From Streptomyces sp. NBC_00425 (GTDB lineage: Bacteria; Actinomycetota; Actinomycetes; Streptomycetales; Streptomycetaceae), in NCBI RefSeq assembly GCF_036030735.1, contig NZ_CP107928.1, forward strand, positions 3,968,001 to 4,032,000: a DNA stretch of 64,000 bases, written 5' to 3'. A program made the position numbers and the translations under genes. The notes beneath the pieces are model-generated. The model searched no databases. It was not told where the DNA came from and was given only the letters and a program-made list of their open reading frames with translations. How positions within the stretch are numbered: the stretch's first letter is position 1; each line of letters opens with the position of its first letter. Below, in pieces: positions 26,780-34,925 of the stretch.

Positions 26780-27408
26780 CCATGGGCCGTGCGACCGTAC
26801 GACGACTGGGCGCCGCCGCGCTGCTGGCCGGCCTGGCCGGTCCGCTCGCGGGCTGCGGCATCCGGGCGACCGAGGTGCCGACCGACTTCGGTCCCGCGCC
26901 CTCCCGGGTGCGCTGCTCGCTCACCGACCCCGCCGTGTCGTCGCAGGCCGCGCGCGCGGGCGTGCCGGTCCAGGTGTTCCTGCTGTGCGGCTCGTCGCTG
27001 GTGGCCGTGGACCGCAGTGTGCGGGTGCCGGACGGCTCGGCCGGCTCCGCGCGGCGCGCGCTGGTCGCGCAGGGCCTGCTCGACCAGCTCGCCGAGTCGC
27101 CGTCCACCCCCGAGAAGGAGGCCGGGTACACGACGGACGTGCGCGGAGCCATGACCGTGAACGGTCCGGCGGCCAAGGACCCGGACGACGCGCTGCGGCT
27201 GAGCGTCCCGCCCGGGGACCTCACCTCGTACGCGCTCGCGCAGGTCGTGTGCACCTTCTCCGACTCGGCGGCGGCCGAGGGCGACGGCTCGGTGATCCTG
27301 GGCGGTCCCGGTCCTGAGCCCGTGCGCCGCTACGAGTGCACCGACGAGGTCCGCTCACGGCCCGGCAGCACGGAACCCCCGTCGTCGGCCGTCACGAGCG
27401 GCGGCTGA
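26776..27408 (+). CDS. Lipoprotein of the afsQ operon
   Basis: 210 aa. Lipoprotein signal with lipobox LAGC (Cys at about 27) after LLAGLAGP. The mature part, with CSLTDPA, VFLLCGSSL and VVCTFSD, may form disulfides; it resembles spore-germination/GerMN-like lipoproteins only loosely. Coupled to afsQ2 through a GTGA overlap, it may be an accessory of signal sensing at the outer membrane face (inference from operon position). Confidence 0.85.
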   Translation: MTMGRATVRRLGAAALLAGLAGPLAGCGIRATEVPTDFGPAPSRVRCSLTDPAVSSQAARAGVPVQVFLLCGSSLVAVDRSVRVPDGSAGSARRALVAQGLLDQLAESPSTPEKEAGYTTDVRGAMTVNGPAAKDPDDALRLSVPPGDLTSYALAQVVCTFSDSAAAEGDGSVILGGPGPEPVRRYECTDEVRSRPGSTEPPSSAVTSGG

Positions 27409-27674
27409 GGGTCCGCCCCCTCCCCGCTCCGTACTCCGCTCCCGACTCCGCACCGCCCGCCGTCCCCGCGCTTCCCGCGCCCGCACGCCCGCCCGCGCCC
27501 GCCTCTCGTCGGCGCACCCGGCCCGCTGGAACGGCGGCCGGGTGTGTCGGACGCCTCATGCGGGGGCGGGCGTCGACGTCGTCGCAGGTCATCGACTGTC
27601 ACATCGCGGCGGGGCGGAGAGCGGTCCGGGGGCCGCGCCGGTGAGCCGGAACCGATCGTGCCGGGGGGCGCGTC

Positions 27675-28235
27675 TTGGGGGGCGTGCAGCGTCAAGGCTC
27701 CATCGGCGGCAGCGCCGCGATCCGCATCCGCGCGGCCGGGATTCTCCTCCTGGCCGCCCACCTCGTGTTCGTCGCCTGGGTCACGCTGCGCCCACTGAAC
27801 GTTCCCTGGGTGATGCCCGCCAACCTGCATCCGTTCGACGGGATCCGCGCCGATCTGAGGCTGGGCTGGCCCGAGGCGGCGTCGCGGATCGGCGCCGGGC
27901 TCGGACTGTTCGCCCCGCTGGGCTTCCTGCTCCCGCTGGTGCACGGCAGGCTGCGCGTGTCGCCGCTCGCCTCCCTGGTCCGCACGGTCACGGCGGGCGC
28001 GCTGCTGTCCCTGGCCGTCGAGTTGCTGCAGACGGGGGTGCCCGGTCAGGTCGCGGACGTCGACTCGATGCTGCTGAACACGGTCGGCGTGGCCCTGGCG
28101 CACGTCGCGGTGGTGCCGGCGGTCCGCGGCCGGCTGCGCCGCCGGGAGGAGCCCTGGGGGCGTGCCGGGGTCCGGCAGGGGGAGACGGCTCAGGGTCGCA
28201 CCCCGAGGATTCCCAGGGTCGGCATCGCCCCGTAG
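27675..28235 (+). CDS. VanZ-family membrane protein
   Basis: 186 aa. Four hydrophobic spans (about 16-38, 70-92, 103-122, 131-150) with the VanZ-type motifs NLHPFDGIR after span 1 and DVDSMLLNTVGVALA at span 4. A basic C-terminal tail faces the cytosol. The start is uncertain: TTG 27675 or GTG 27684; both lie behind G-rich sequence. VanZ confers low-level teicoplanin resistance in enterococci by an unknown mechanism; a role here is not known. Confidence 0.82.
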   Translation: MGGVQRQGSIGGSAAIRIRAAGILLLAAHLVFVAWVTLRPLNVPWVMPANLHPFDGIRADLRLGWPEAASRIGAGLGLFAPLGFLLPLVHGRLRVSPLASLVRTVTAGALLSLAVELLQTGVPGQVADVDSMLLNTVGVALAHVAVVPAVRGRLRRREEPWGRAGVRQGETAQGRTPRIPRVGIAP

Positions 28236-28330
28236 AGCGACGCTTCGTCCCCCTTCGTCACCGTAGCGTTGTCGTCATGGGGAGCAGCCGCAAGGGCCGC
28301 CTCCGACGGACGCTCACGAAGGAGCCGCAG

Positions 28331-28534
28331 ATGTCCAGCCTCGCCCGCCCCACCCACGGCCGCATGATCGGCGGAGTGTGCGCCGCGCTGGCCCGCCGCT
28401 TCGGCACCTCCGCGACCACGATGCGCGTGATCTTCGTGCTCTCCTGCCTGCTGCCCGGGCCGCAGTTCCTGCTCTACATAGCCCTCTGGTTCCTCCTGCC
28501 GTCGGAGGACAAGGCGGCGCGCACCGCCTGGTGA
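28331..28534 (+). CDS. PspC-domain membrane protein
   Basis: 67 aa. RMIGGVCAALARRFGTSATT and the following hydrophobic stretch (MRVIFVLSCLLPGPQFLLYI) plus WFLLP are the PspC core. ATG 28331 has AAGGAG 6 nt upstream. An alternative ATG 28277 lies 7 nt after a TAGCGT box and would add 18 basic residues. PspC-like proteins sense or buffer membrane stress (family knowledge). A long hairpin terminator follows. Confidence 0.88.
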   Translation: MSSLARPTHGRMIGGVCAALARRFGTSATTMRVIFVLSCLLPGPQFLLYIALWFLLPSEDKAARTAW

Positions 28535-28550
28535 CCCACCACCGCACAGA

Positions 28551-28597
28551 ACGCCGTCGGGGCGTGCCCGGTACGTACGGGCACGCCCCGACGGCGT
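28551..28597. terminator. 20-bp perfect terminator hairpin
   Basis: ACGCCGTCGGGGCGTGCCCG (28551-28570) pairs without mismatch with 28578-28597 around a 7-nt loop. It lies between the PspC gene and a convergent secreted-protein gene. Confidence 0.88.
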
Positions 28598-28632
28598 GAC
28601 GGGTCTGCGGTGGGTGCGGCGGGAGGCGCCGC

Positions 28633-28986
28633 TCAGCCCAGCGGGATTCCGTTGACCGGCAGGCCGTGGGTGGGCAGGCCCTGCAGCGGCAGACCGCCGA
28701 GCAGCCCGGAGACGGGCGCGGTGGGGCCTTCGGCGAGCAGCTTCCCGGCGACCGGCTGGGCGGCGGTCAGGCCGGCGCCGAGCGCCGGCTGGGCCTGCGT
28801 CAGCACCTCGCCGGCGGCGGGCAGCGCCTGGGTCACGTTCTCCGCCGGCAGCGTCCGGGTGATGCCGTCCAGGGCCTGCGTGGCGTCCGGTACGGCAGGG
28901 GCGGCGTTCGCGGCGCCCGCACCGACGGCGGCGAAGGCGGCACCGAGAGCGGCGACGCCGAGGGTCTTGGCAGCAGACTGCTTCAT
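28633..28986 (-). CDS. Small secreted protein, unknown function
   Basis: 117 aa. Signal peptide MKQSAAKTLGVAALGAAF with a cleavage site after ANA. The mature chain is Ala/Leu/Pro-rich with LPAENVTQALPAAGEV and Gly-Leu-Pro repeats at the end (GLLGGLPLQGLPTHGLPVNG). There are no cysteines. It is the same kind of protein as the one at 21696-22103. Function not recognised. Confidence 0.75.
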   Translation of the reverse strand: MKQSAAKTLGVAALGAAFAAVGAGAANAAPAVPDATQALDGITRTLPAENVTQALPAAGEVLTQAQPALGAGLTAAQPVAGKLLAEGPTAPVSGLLGGLPLQGLPTHGLPVNGIPLG

Positions 28987-29163
28987 GATGAATGCGTCCT
29001 CGAATGGGATACGGGGAACTGAGCGGTTCTCGACCGTAAACACGGGACGGGGTCAGCGGCAAACATCGAAATGCGGACGGTTGGTGAACACCCGCCCGCA
29101 TTTCGTACGCCCAAGATTTCCCACTCAGCTTTCCGTCACCAAAGAACCGCTGGTGAAGACGGT

Positions 29164-30288
29164 TTACTGGAACAGCCATTCGGATTTCAGCTCGGCATAA
29201 CCGGGCTTGATCACGTCACTGATCATGGCGAGTCGTTCATCGAAAGGAATGAATGCTGACTTCATAGCATTGACCGAGAACCACTGCAGATCGTCGAGCG
29301 TGTAACCGAATGCGTCGACCAGGTGCTCGAATTCCCGGCTCATGCTGGTGCCGGACATCAGCCGGTTGTCCGTGTTGACGGTGGTCCGGAAGTGGAGCCG
29401 GCGCAGCAGCCCGATGGGGTGTTCGGCGTAGGAGGCGGCCGCTCCGGTCTGCAGGTTGGAGCTGGGGCACATCTCCAGCGGGACGCGCTTGTCGCGGACG
29501 TAGGAGGCGAGCCGCCCGAGCTTCACCGAGCCGTCGTCCGCGACCTCGATGTCGTCGATGATCCGCACGCCGTGCCCGAGCCGGTCGGCGCCGCACCACT
29601 GCAGCGCCTGCCAGATGGACGGCAGCCCGAAGGCCTCGCCGGCGTGGATGGTGAAGTGGTTGTTCTCGCGCTTGAGGTACTCGAAGGCGTCGAGGTGCCG
29701 GGTGGGCGGGTAGCCGGCCTCGGCGCCCGCGATGTCGAAGCCGACGACGCCCAGATCCCGGTAGCGGTTGGCGAGTTCGGCGATCTCCAGCGCGCGGGCC
29801 GCGTGCCGCATGGCGGTCAGCAGGGCGCCGACGCGGATGCGGTGGCCGTTGCCGCGGGCCGCCCGCTCCCCTTCCCGGAAGCCCTCGTTGACGGCCTCGA
29901 CGACCTGCTCGAGGGTCAGTCCGCCGTCGAGGTGCTGCTCGGGCGCGTACCGCACCTCGGCGTAGACGACGCCGTCCTCGGCGAGGTCCTCGGCGCACTC
30001 GCGGGCGACCCGCACCAGGGCCTCGCGGGTCTGCATCACGCCGACCGTGTGCGAGAAGGTCTCCAGGTACCGCTCGAGGGAGCCGGAGTCGGCGGCCTCC
30101 CGGAACCAGAGGCCGAGCTTGTCGGGATCCGTCTCGGGAAGGCGGGAGTACCCGGTCTCCCGGGCGAGGTCGACGATCGTGCCGGGCCGCAGCCCGCCGT
30201 CGAGGTGGTCGTGCAGCAGAACCTTGGGCGCCCGCCGGATCTGGTCCGGGCTCGGGGTGATGCCCGTCTGGATGCTCTGGCTCGTCAT
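29164..30288 (-). CDS. add: Adenosine deaminase
   Basis: 374 aa. Converts adenosine/deoxyadenosine to inosine/deoxyinosine, feeding PNP. Zinc ligands His26 and His28 (HDHLDG), the catalytic Glu in HAGE, GHGVR and the C-terminal metal Asp in NTDN are all present. ATG 30288 follows TAGAGT by 6 nt with no ribosome site, so the mRNA is leaderless. The promoter carries the shared nucleoside palindrome. Confidence 0.95.
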   Translation of the reverse strand: MTSQSIQTGITPSPDQIRRAPKVLLHDHLDGGLRPGTIVDLARETGYSRLPETDPDKLGLWFREAADSGSLERYLETFSHTVGVMQTREALVRVARECAEDLAEDGVVYAEVRYAPEQHLDGGLTLEQVVEAVNEGFREGERAARGNGHRIRVGALLTAMRHAARALEIAELANRYRDLGVVGFDIAGAEAGYPPTRHLDAFEYLKRENNHFTIHAGEAFGLPSIWQALQWCGADRLGHGVRIIDDIEVADDGSVKLGRLASYVRDKRVPLEMCPSSNLQTGAAASYAEHPIGLLRRLHFRTTVNTDNRLMSGTSMSREFEHLVDAFGYTLDDLQWFSVNAMKSAFIPFDERLAMISDVIKPGYAELKSEWLFQ

Positions 30289-30304
30289 TTCGGCACTCTA
30301 ACTC

Positions 30305-30316
30305 CTACGCGCGTAG
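30305..30316. promoter_or_regulatory. Palindromic operator in the add promoter
   Basis: CTACGCGCGTAG, the third perfect copy. The add -10 box (TAGAGT on the minus strand) is at 30295-30300, so the site covers about -17 to -28. Confidence 0.82.
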
Positions 30317-30401
30317 ATCGCGCGTTGTACAACTCCGCCGATATGTAACGGTGACCGCACGGACAGGTGGAGTACACCACTGCTTCTGACACTGTTCTGC
30401 C

Positions 30402-31166
30402 ATGGCACAGGAACTGACGCCGGTTCGGACGGCCCGGCTGGGGAGGGCGCTCGGCCCGGAGCCGACGGCGGTGAGCGGAGCGGTGCTGTTGCTCCCGGGC
30501 GGTGAGGAGGTCTCCGGCCGCAGACCGTCGGCCCTGTGGGCGGCCGTCTCCGTCCGGGGCCTCGGGCGCAGACTCGCGCGGGCGGGAGCCGGGGAGGGGC
30601 TGGCCGTGCACGCCGTGCACTACCGCTACCGCGGCTGGAACGGCAGCGAGGCGCATCTCGCGACCGACGCGGCCTGGGCCGCCGACGAGATCGTACGGCG
30701 GTACGGGGACGTCCCGGTGTGCCTGGCCGGCGTCGACATGGGCGCGCGGGCCGCGCTGCACGCGGGCGGCCACGACGCCGTCAACTCCGTGCTGGCGATG
30801 GCTCCGTGGCTGCCGGAGGAGGACATGGCGGCTCCGCCCGAGCCGGTCAGGCAACTCGTGGGACGACGGGTGCTCCTCGTGCACGGCACCAAGGACGAAC
30901 GCTGCGACCCCGAGCTGTCGTTCCGGCTCGCGGCCCGCGCCAAGAAGGCGAACCGGGACGTGTGCCGGTTCGAAGTGCACTCCGACGGCCATGGGTTGCA
31001 CCAGTACCGCGCCGAGGTCCACGCCCTCGCCGAGGACTTCGTCATGGGCGTGCTGTTCGGCAGGGCCCTCTCCCGCCCGGTCGAGGACGCGCTCGCGGCG
31101 CCGCCCCCGCTGGGCCTGCGCATGCCGCTGGCAGCCGGTTTCGGGAAGTCGTTACGGCGACGGTAG
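30402..31166 (+). CDS. Alpha/beta-hydrolase fold protein with Asp at the nucleophile position
   Basis: 254 aa. LLLPGG near residue 30 and a nucleophile elbow at 110-114 that reads GVDMG: Asp112 replaces the usual Ser. The acid Asp165 (HGTKDERC) and a His (His197 or His200, DGHGLH) remain in place. An Asp nucleophile is typical of dehalogenases and epoxide hydrolases, but the rest of the protein is closer to dienelactone-hydrolase or lysophospholipase-like proteins. Activity is therefore uncertain. It stands alone between add and the LysR gene. Confidence 0.82.
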   Translation: MAQELTPVRTARLGRALGPEPTAVSGAVLLLPGGEEVSGRRPSALWAAVSVRGLGRRLARAGAGEGLAVHAVHYRYRGWNGSEAHLATDAAWAADEIVRRYGDVPVCLAGVDMGARAALHAGGHDAVNSVLAMAPWLPEEDMAAPPEPVRQLVGRRVLLVHGTKDERCDPELSFRLAARAKKANRDVCRFEVHSDGHGLHQYRAEVHALAEDFVMGVLFGRALSRPVEDALAAPPPLGLRMPLAAGFGKSLRRR

Positions 31167-31231
31167 GAACGGGAGGCCGCCAGCTCGGCCGTACGCCCCG
31201 TCGTGGTCGCCACGCCTGGGCCGTGTCCGCT

Positions 31232-32194
31232 CTAGGACGGGAGCAGGTTGCCCCGTCTCGAGAGCAGGAACTTCTTGAAAGCGGCCACCGGCGGGGTGTC
31301 CGGACGGCCGTCGAGCCAGGCCACGCCGATCTCGCGGGCCGCCCGCGGGGCCGTGACCGTCAGTTCCACCACGCCGGGACGGGCCACGGCCGGCGGTGGC
31401 AGCAGGGCGACGCCCAGGCCCGCCGCCACCAGTCCGCGCAGCGTCTCCGCCTCCTCCCCCTCGAAGGCGACCCGGGGCCGGAAGCCCGCCTCCTTGCAGA
31501 GGTCGTCGGTGATGCGGCGCAGGCCGTAGCCGGGTTCCAGGGTCACGAAGGTCTCGTCGGCGGCCTCGGCCAGGCGGACCCTTCTGCGGGCGGCGAGCCG
31601 GTGGTCGGCCGGGACGACCAGGCGCAGTTTCTGCTCGTCGAGCCTGCGGGCGACGAGGTCCGGGGCGTCCGGGACCGGGGAGGTGAGACAGAGGTCCAGC
31701 TCGCCGGCCCGCAGCCCTTCGAGCATCGCCTCGCCGTAGTTCTGCACGAGGCTGAAGCGCACCCGCGGGTGGTCGGCTCGGAAGGCGTGCAGCAGCCCGG
31801 GCACGGTCTCCGCGCCCATGGTGTGCAGAAAGCCGAACGCGACCTTGCCGGCCGTCGGGTCGGCGTCGGCGCGGACCTCGTCGGCGGCCCGTTCGATCTC
31901 CGCGAGGGCGCGTTCCACCGAGGCGAGGAAGGTACGGCCGGCCGGGGTGAGGGAGACCGTGCGGCCGCGGCGGGCGAACAGGTCGACGCCGAGATCCTGT
32001 TCCAGCCGGACCATCGCGCGGGACAGCGTCGACTGGGGAACGTCCATCTCCTGAGCGGCGCGCGTGACGTGCTCGGTGCGGGCGACCCCGGCGAAGTAGG
32101 CGAGTCGGGGGGCGAGCAGCCTCGCCATGTCGGTGGTGTCTTCTGTGTCACCGGACGGTGACAGGCGAGTCTGTGACCTCTGCTGATGCACCAT
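31232..32194 (-). CDS. LysR-family transcriptional regulator
   Basis: 320 aa from ATG 32194. Helix-turn-helix at about 35-75 (HVTRAAQEMDVPQSTLSRAM), then the two-lobed effector domain (VAFGFLHTMGAETVPGLLHAF ... LGVALLPPP). A CATAAT box lies 7 nt before the ATG and there is no ribosome site, which favours a leaderless start here over ATG 32128. It is divergent from an MFS transporter with 63 bp between starts and is the likely regulator of that gene. Confidence 0.9.
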   Translation of the reverse strand: MVHQQRSQTRLSPSGDTEDTTDMARLLAPRLAYFAGVARTEHVTRAAQEMDVPQSTLSRAMVRLEQDLGVDLFARRGRTVSLTPAGRTFLASVERALAEIERAADEVRADADPTAGKVAFGFLHTMGAETVPGLLHAFRADHPRVRFSLVQNYGEAMLEGLRAGELDLCLTSPVPDAPDLVARRLDEQKLRLVVPADHRLAARRRVRLAEAADETFVTLEPGYGLRRITDDLCKEAGFRPRVAFEGEEAETLRGLVAAGLGVALLPPPAVARPGVVELTVTAPRAAREIGVAWLDGRPDTPPVAAFKKFLLSRRGNLLPS

Positions 32195-32211
32195 GGGAAC
32201 GATTATGACGA

Positions 32212-32226
32212 GTCCATGCATTGGAC
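32212..32226. promoter_or_regulatory. LysR-type operator (T-N11-A) between LysR and MFS genes
   Basis: GTCCATGCATTGGAC is an inverted repeat (GTCCA/TGGAC, 5-nt spacer) and contains T-N11-A, the LysR box. A second inverted repeat, GGACGG (32223-32228) and CCGTCC (32239-32244), overlaps it towards the MFS start. Confidence 0.7.
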
Positions 32227-32257
32227 GGATCAGCGGGACCGTCCGTAGGTTCGAGGC

Positions 32258-33559
32258 ATGTCTCCCGCCAGTACCGGGGCGTCCACGATCGTGGTCGCCG
32301 CTTCGCCCGCCCGCTCGACCGCCCCCGCCCCCGCCTCCGCCTCCGCCGCCCCTTCCGACTCACGTCTGGCCCCCGGCGGCCCCGGCTACCGCCGGATGAG
32401 CTTCGCGCTCTTCCTCGCCGGCGTGGCGACCTTCGCCCTGCTGTACTCCACGCAGGCGCTCCTGCCGCTGATCTCCGACGACTTCGGGGTGGCGGCGAGT
32501 CAGGCGAGCTGGACGGTGGCGGCGGCGACCGGCGGGCTGGCGCTGTTCGTCCTGCCGATGAGCGCCCTGTCGGAGCGCTACGGCCGCCGCACCGTGATGA
32601 CGGCCTCGCTGGCGGTCGCGGTCGGCGTGGGCCTGCTGGTCCCGTTCGCGCCCTCCCTGGGCTGGCTGGTCGTGCTGCGGGCGGTGCAGGGCGCGGCGCT
32701 GGCCGGGCTCCCCGCCTCGGCCACGGCCTACCTCGCGGAGGAGGTCCGGCCGAAGGCGCTGGTCACGGCGATCGGTCTGTTCGTGGCCGGCAACAGCGTC
32801 GGCGGGATGAGCGGCCGGGTCATCACCGGCTGGGTCGCGCAGGAGTGGGGCTGGCGGATCGCCGTCGGCGTGATCGGCGCGCTGGCGGTGGCCTGCGCGG
32901 TCGCCTTCCGGCTGCTGCTGCCTGCGCCGCGCCACTTCACGCCCGGATCCCTGGCGCCCCGCGTCCTGGTCCGGACCGTCCGCGGCCACCTCGCCGACCC
33001 GCTGCTGCGCCGGCTGTACGCGATCGGCGCGCTGTTCATGACCGTCTTCGGCGGCGTGTACACGGTGATCGGGTACCGGCTGACGGAGGAGCCGTTCTCG
33101 CTTCCGCAGGGCGTCGTCGGCTCGATCTTCCTGGTGTATCTGGTGGGCACGGTGTCCGCGTCGACGGCGGGCCGGCTGGTCGGCCGGCTGGGGCGGCGCG
33201 GCGCGCTGTACCTGGCGGGCGGCACGACCGCCGCGGGCCTGCTGCTCTCCCTCGCGGACTCGCTGGCGTCGGTGCTGCTGGGCCTGGTCCTGATCACGGC
33301 GGGCTTCTTCGCGGGGCACGCGGTGGCGTCGTCGGCGGTCAGCAGGACCGCGACCACCGGCCGCGCCCAGGCCTCCGCGCTCTACCAGTCCGCGTACTAC
33401 GTCGGCTCCAGCGCGGGCTCCACCGTCGGTGCGATCGCCTTCCACTCGGGCGGCTGGTCCGGCACGGTCGGCGTCGGCCTCTTCGCGGTGCTCGGCGTCG
33501 TCGCGATCACGGTGGCGGGCACGCGCGCGGCGCGCCGGGAGGCGCCGGCGGCCGCCTGA
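32258..33559 (+). CDS. MFS transporter (YnfM-like)
   Basis: 433 aa. A Ser/Ala/Pro-rich cytosolic head of about 45 residues is followed by 12 predicted spans. The MFS motif between spans 2 and 3 reads LSERYGRRTVM; YLAEEVRPKA and the 12-span layout fit inner-membrane drug/metabolite exporters of the YnfM type. TAGGTT lies 6 nt before the ATG, so translation may be leaderless. Substrate unknown; likely controlled by the divergent LysR protein. Confidence 0.9.
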   Translation: MSPASTGASTIVVAASPARSTAPAPASASAAPSDSRLAPGGPGYRRMSFALFLAGVATFALLYSTQALLPLISDDFGVAASQASWTVAAATGGLALFVLPMSALSERYGRRTVMTASLAVAVGVGLLVPFAPSLGWLVVLRAVQGAALAGLPASATAYLAEEVRPKALVTAIGLFVAGNSVGGMSGRVITGWVAQEWGWRIAVGVIGALAVACAVAFRLLLPAPRHFTPGSLAPRVLVRTVRGHLADPLLRRLYAIGALFMTVFGGVYTVIGYRLTEEPFSLPQGVVGSIFLVYLVGTVSASTAGRLVGRLGRRGALYLAGGTTAAGLLLSLADSLASVLLGLVLITAGFFAGHAVASSAVSRTATTGRAQASALYQSAYYVGSSAGSTVGAIAFHSGGWSGTVGVGLFAVLGVVAITVAGTRAARREAPAAA

Positions 33560-33599
33560 CCGCCCTCCCTCGTTCCCGTTCCTGCCTGTTCAGAGCCCG

Positions 33600-33634
33600 T
33601 TGTCAGTGGTCGCGGATAGCCTCCGCGACCACTG
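33600..33634 (+). promoter_or_regulatory. PafBC (RecA-NDp) DNA-damage promoter embedded in a 13-bp inverted repeat
   Basis: TTGTCAGTG (33600-33608), 8 nt, TAGCCT (33617-33622): an exact match to the actinobacterial RecA-independent damage motif tTGTCRgtg-N8-TAnnnT. The predicted RNA start is about 33629, 36 nt before the next ATG. The same bases form a perfect stem, 33604-33616 with 33622-33634, which may also end the MFS transcript. Confidence 0.85.
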
Positions 33635-33664
33635 ACCGGTTTCTGGCACAGGGGGTTTTCATCC

Positions 33665-34786
33665 ATGGAGTTCCGGATCGACCGCGGTGATCTCGTCGAG
33701 GCCGTGGGATGGGCGGCCCGCGCGCTGCCGGCCCGCACGCCGGTGCCGGTGCTGGGCGGTCTGGTGCTTCAGGCGTCGGCGGGGACGCTGGCCGTGTCGG
33801 GGTTCGACTTCGAGACGGCCGCGCGCATCGAGGCGGACGCCGAGGTGGGAACCGGCGGCCGGGTGCTCGTCCTCGGGCGGCGGCTGCTGGACATCTGCAA
33901 GGTGCTGCCGGACGGGCCGGTGAGCTGTGCGCTGGAGGGGACGCGGTTCACGGTCGAGGCGGGCGGCACCGGCTTCGGCCTGTCCACCCTCCCGCACGAG
34001 GAGTACCCCTCCCCGCCCGCGCCCCCGCAGGCGTACGGCGCCGTCGACGCGGCCGCGTTCGCGACCGCCGTCGCGCAGGTCGCCGTGGCGGCGGGTCGCG
34101 ACGACACCCTCCCGGTGCTGACCGGCGTCCAACTGCGCCTGGAAGGCGACGAGATGGCGCTGTCGGCGTCGGACCGCTACCGGTACGCGGTGCGGCGGCT
34201 TGAGTGGAAGGCGGAGCCGGAGGCGGCGGGCGCGGGCGTGGTGGAGACGCTGCTGCCGGCGCGGCGGCTGCTGGACGCGGCCCGGTCGCTCGCGCGGTGC
34301 GGCACCGTGCGGATCGGCCTCGACGGGGCTGCCGGGAGCGGACCGGTCGGGTTCGGGGGCGGGCGGATGCGGACGGTCCTGCGGCCGCTGGACGGGCGGC
34401 TGCCGTCGTACGGGAAGCTGTTCGACATGGGAGAGGCCGTGGTGGCCGAGGTGGAGTGCGGGGCGCTGACGGAGGCCGTGCGCAGGGTCGCGGTGGTGGC
34501 GGAGACGAACAGCCCGGTGCGGCTGGACTTCACGGCGGAGTCGGTCCTGCTGCGCGCCGGATACGGCGACGACGTGGCGGCGCAGCGGCTGCCGGCCCGG
34601 CTGACCGGATCCGAGGACGTCACGGTCGCCTTCAACCCGGCGTATCTCCTGGACGCGCTGTCGTCGTTCGGGGCGGCGCGGCTGCGGATGGAGCTGCTGG
34701 GGACGGGCCAGCGGACGCTGCTGAGCGCGGCGGACGCGCCGGAGAGCCACCGGCACCTTCTGATGTCGGTCAGGCAGCTGGTCTGA
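33665..34786 (+). CDS. Second DNA polymerase III beta subunit (sliding-clamp paralog)
   Basis: 373 aa, close to the normal length of DnaN. All three clamp domains can be followed: MEFRIDRGDLVEAVGWAARA, then LPVLTGVQLRLEGDEMALSA with DRYRYAVR in domain 2, VAFNPAYLLDAL in domain 3. The C-terminus reads HLLMSVRQLV, where replicative clamps of this group end in LLMPVRL, so the partner-binding end differs. The essential dnaN lies near the origin, not among genes like these. With a PafBC promoter directly upstream, this should be a damage-induced clamp (inference). Confidence 0.88.
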   Translation: MEFRIDRGDLVEAVGWAARALPARTPVPVLGGLVLQASAGTLAVSGFDFETAARIEADAEVGTGGRVLVLGRRLLDICKVLPDGPVSCALEGTRFTVEAGGTGFGLSTLPHEEYPSPPAPPQAYGAVDAAAFATAVAQVAVAAGRDDTLPVLTGVQLRLEGDEMALSASDRYRYAVRRLEWKAEPEAAGAGVVETLLPARRLLDAARSLARCGTVRIGLDGAAGSGPVGFGGGRMRTVLRPLDGRLPSYGKLFDMGEAVVAEVECGALTEAVRRVAVVAETNSPVRLDFTAESVLLRAGYGDDVAAQRLPARLTGSEDVTVAFNPAYLLDALSSFGAARLRMELLGTGQRTLLSAADAPESHRHLLMSVRQLV

Positions 34787-34847
34787 GGGGCGGCCGCAAG
34801 GCCCGGACGGGGCGTTCCACCTGCGCTTTCGTCGACTCGGCAGGCCA

Positions 34848-34870
34848 TTGTCAGTGGGCTGCGGTAGCTT
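34848..34870 (+). promoter_or_regulatory. PafBC (RecA-NDp) DNA-damage promoter of the SigG-like gene
   Basis: TTGTCAGTG (34848-34856), 8 nt, TAGCTT (34865-34870), again an exact motif match, 55 bp before the sigma factor ATG. M. tuberculosis sigG is known to have this promoter type. Confidence 0.87.
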
Positions 34871-34925
34871 CCGAAGTGCTGGGCGCGAAGACGCGTGACA
34901 GGACGGCCACAGGGGTGGGTGTGCG

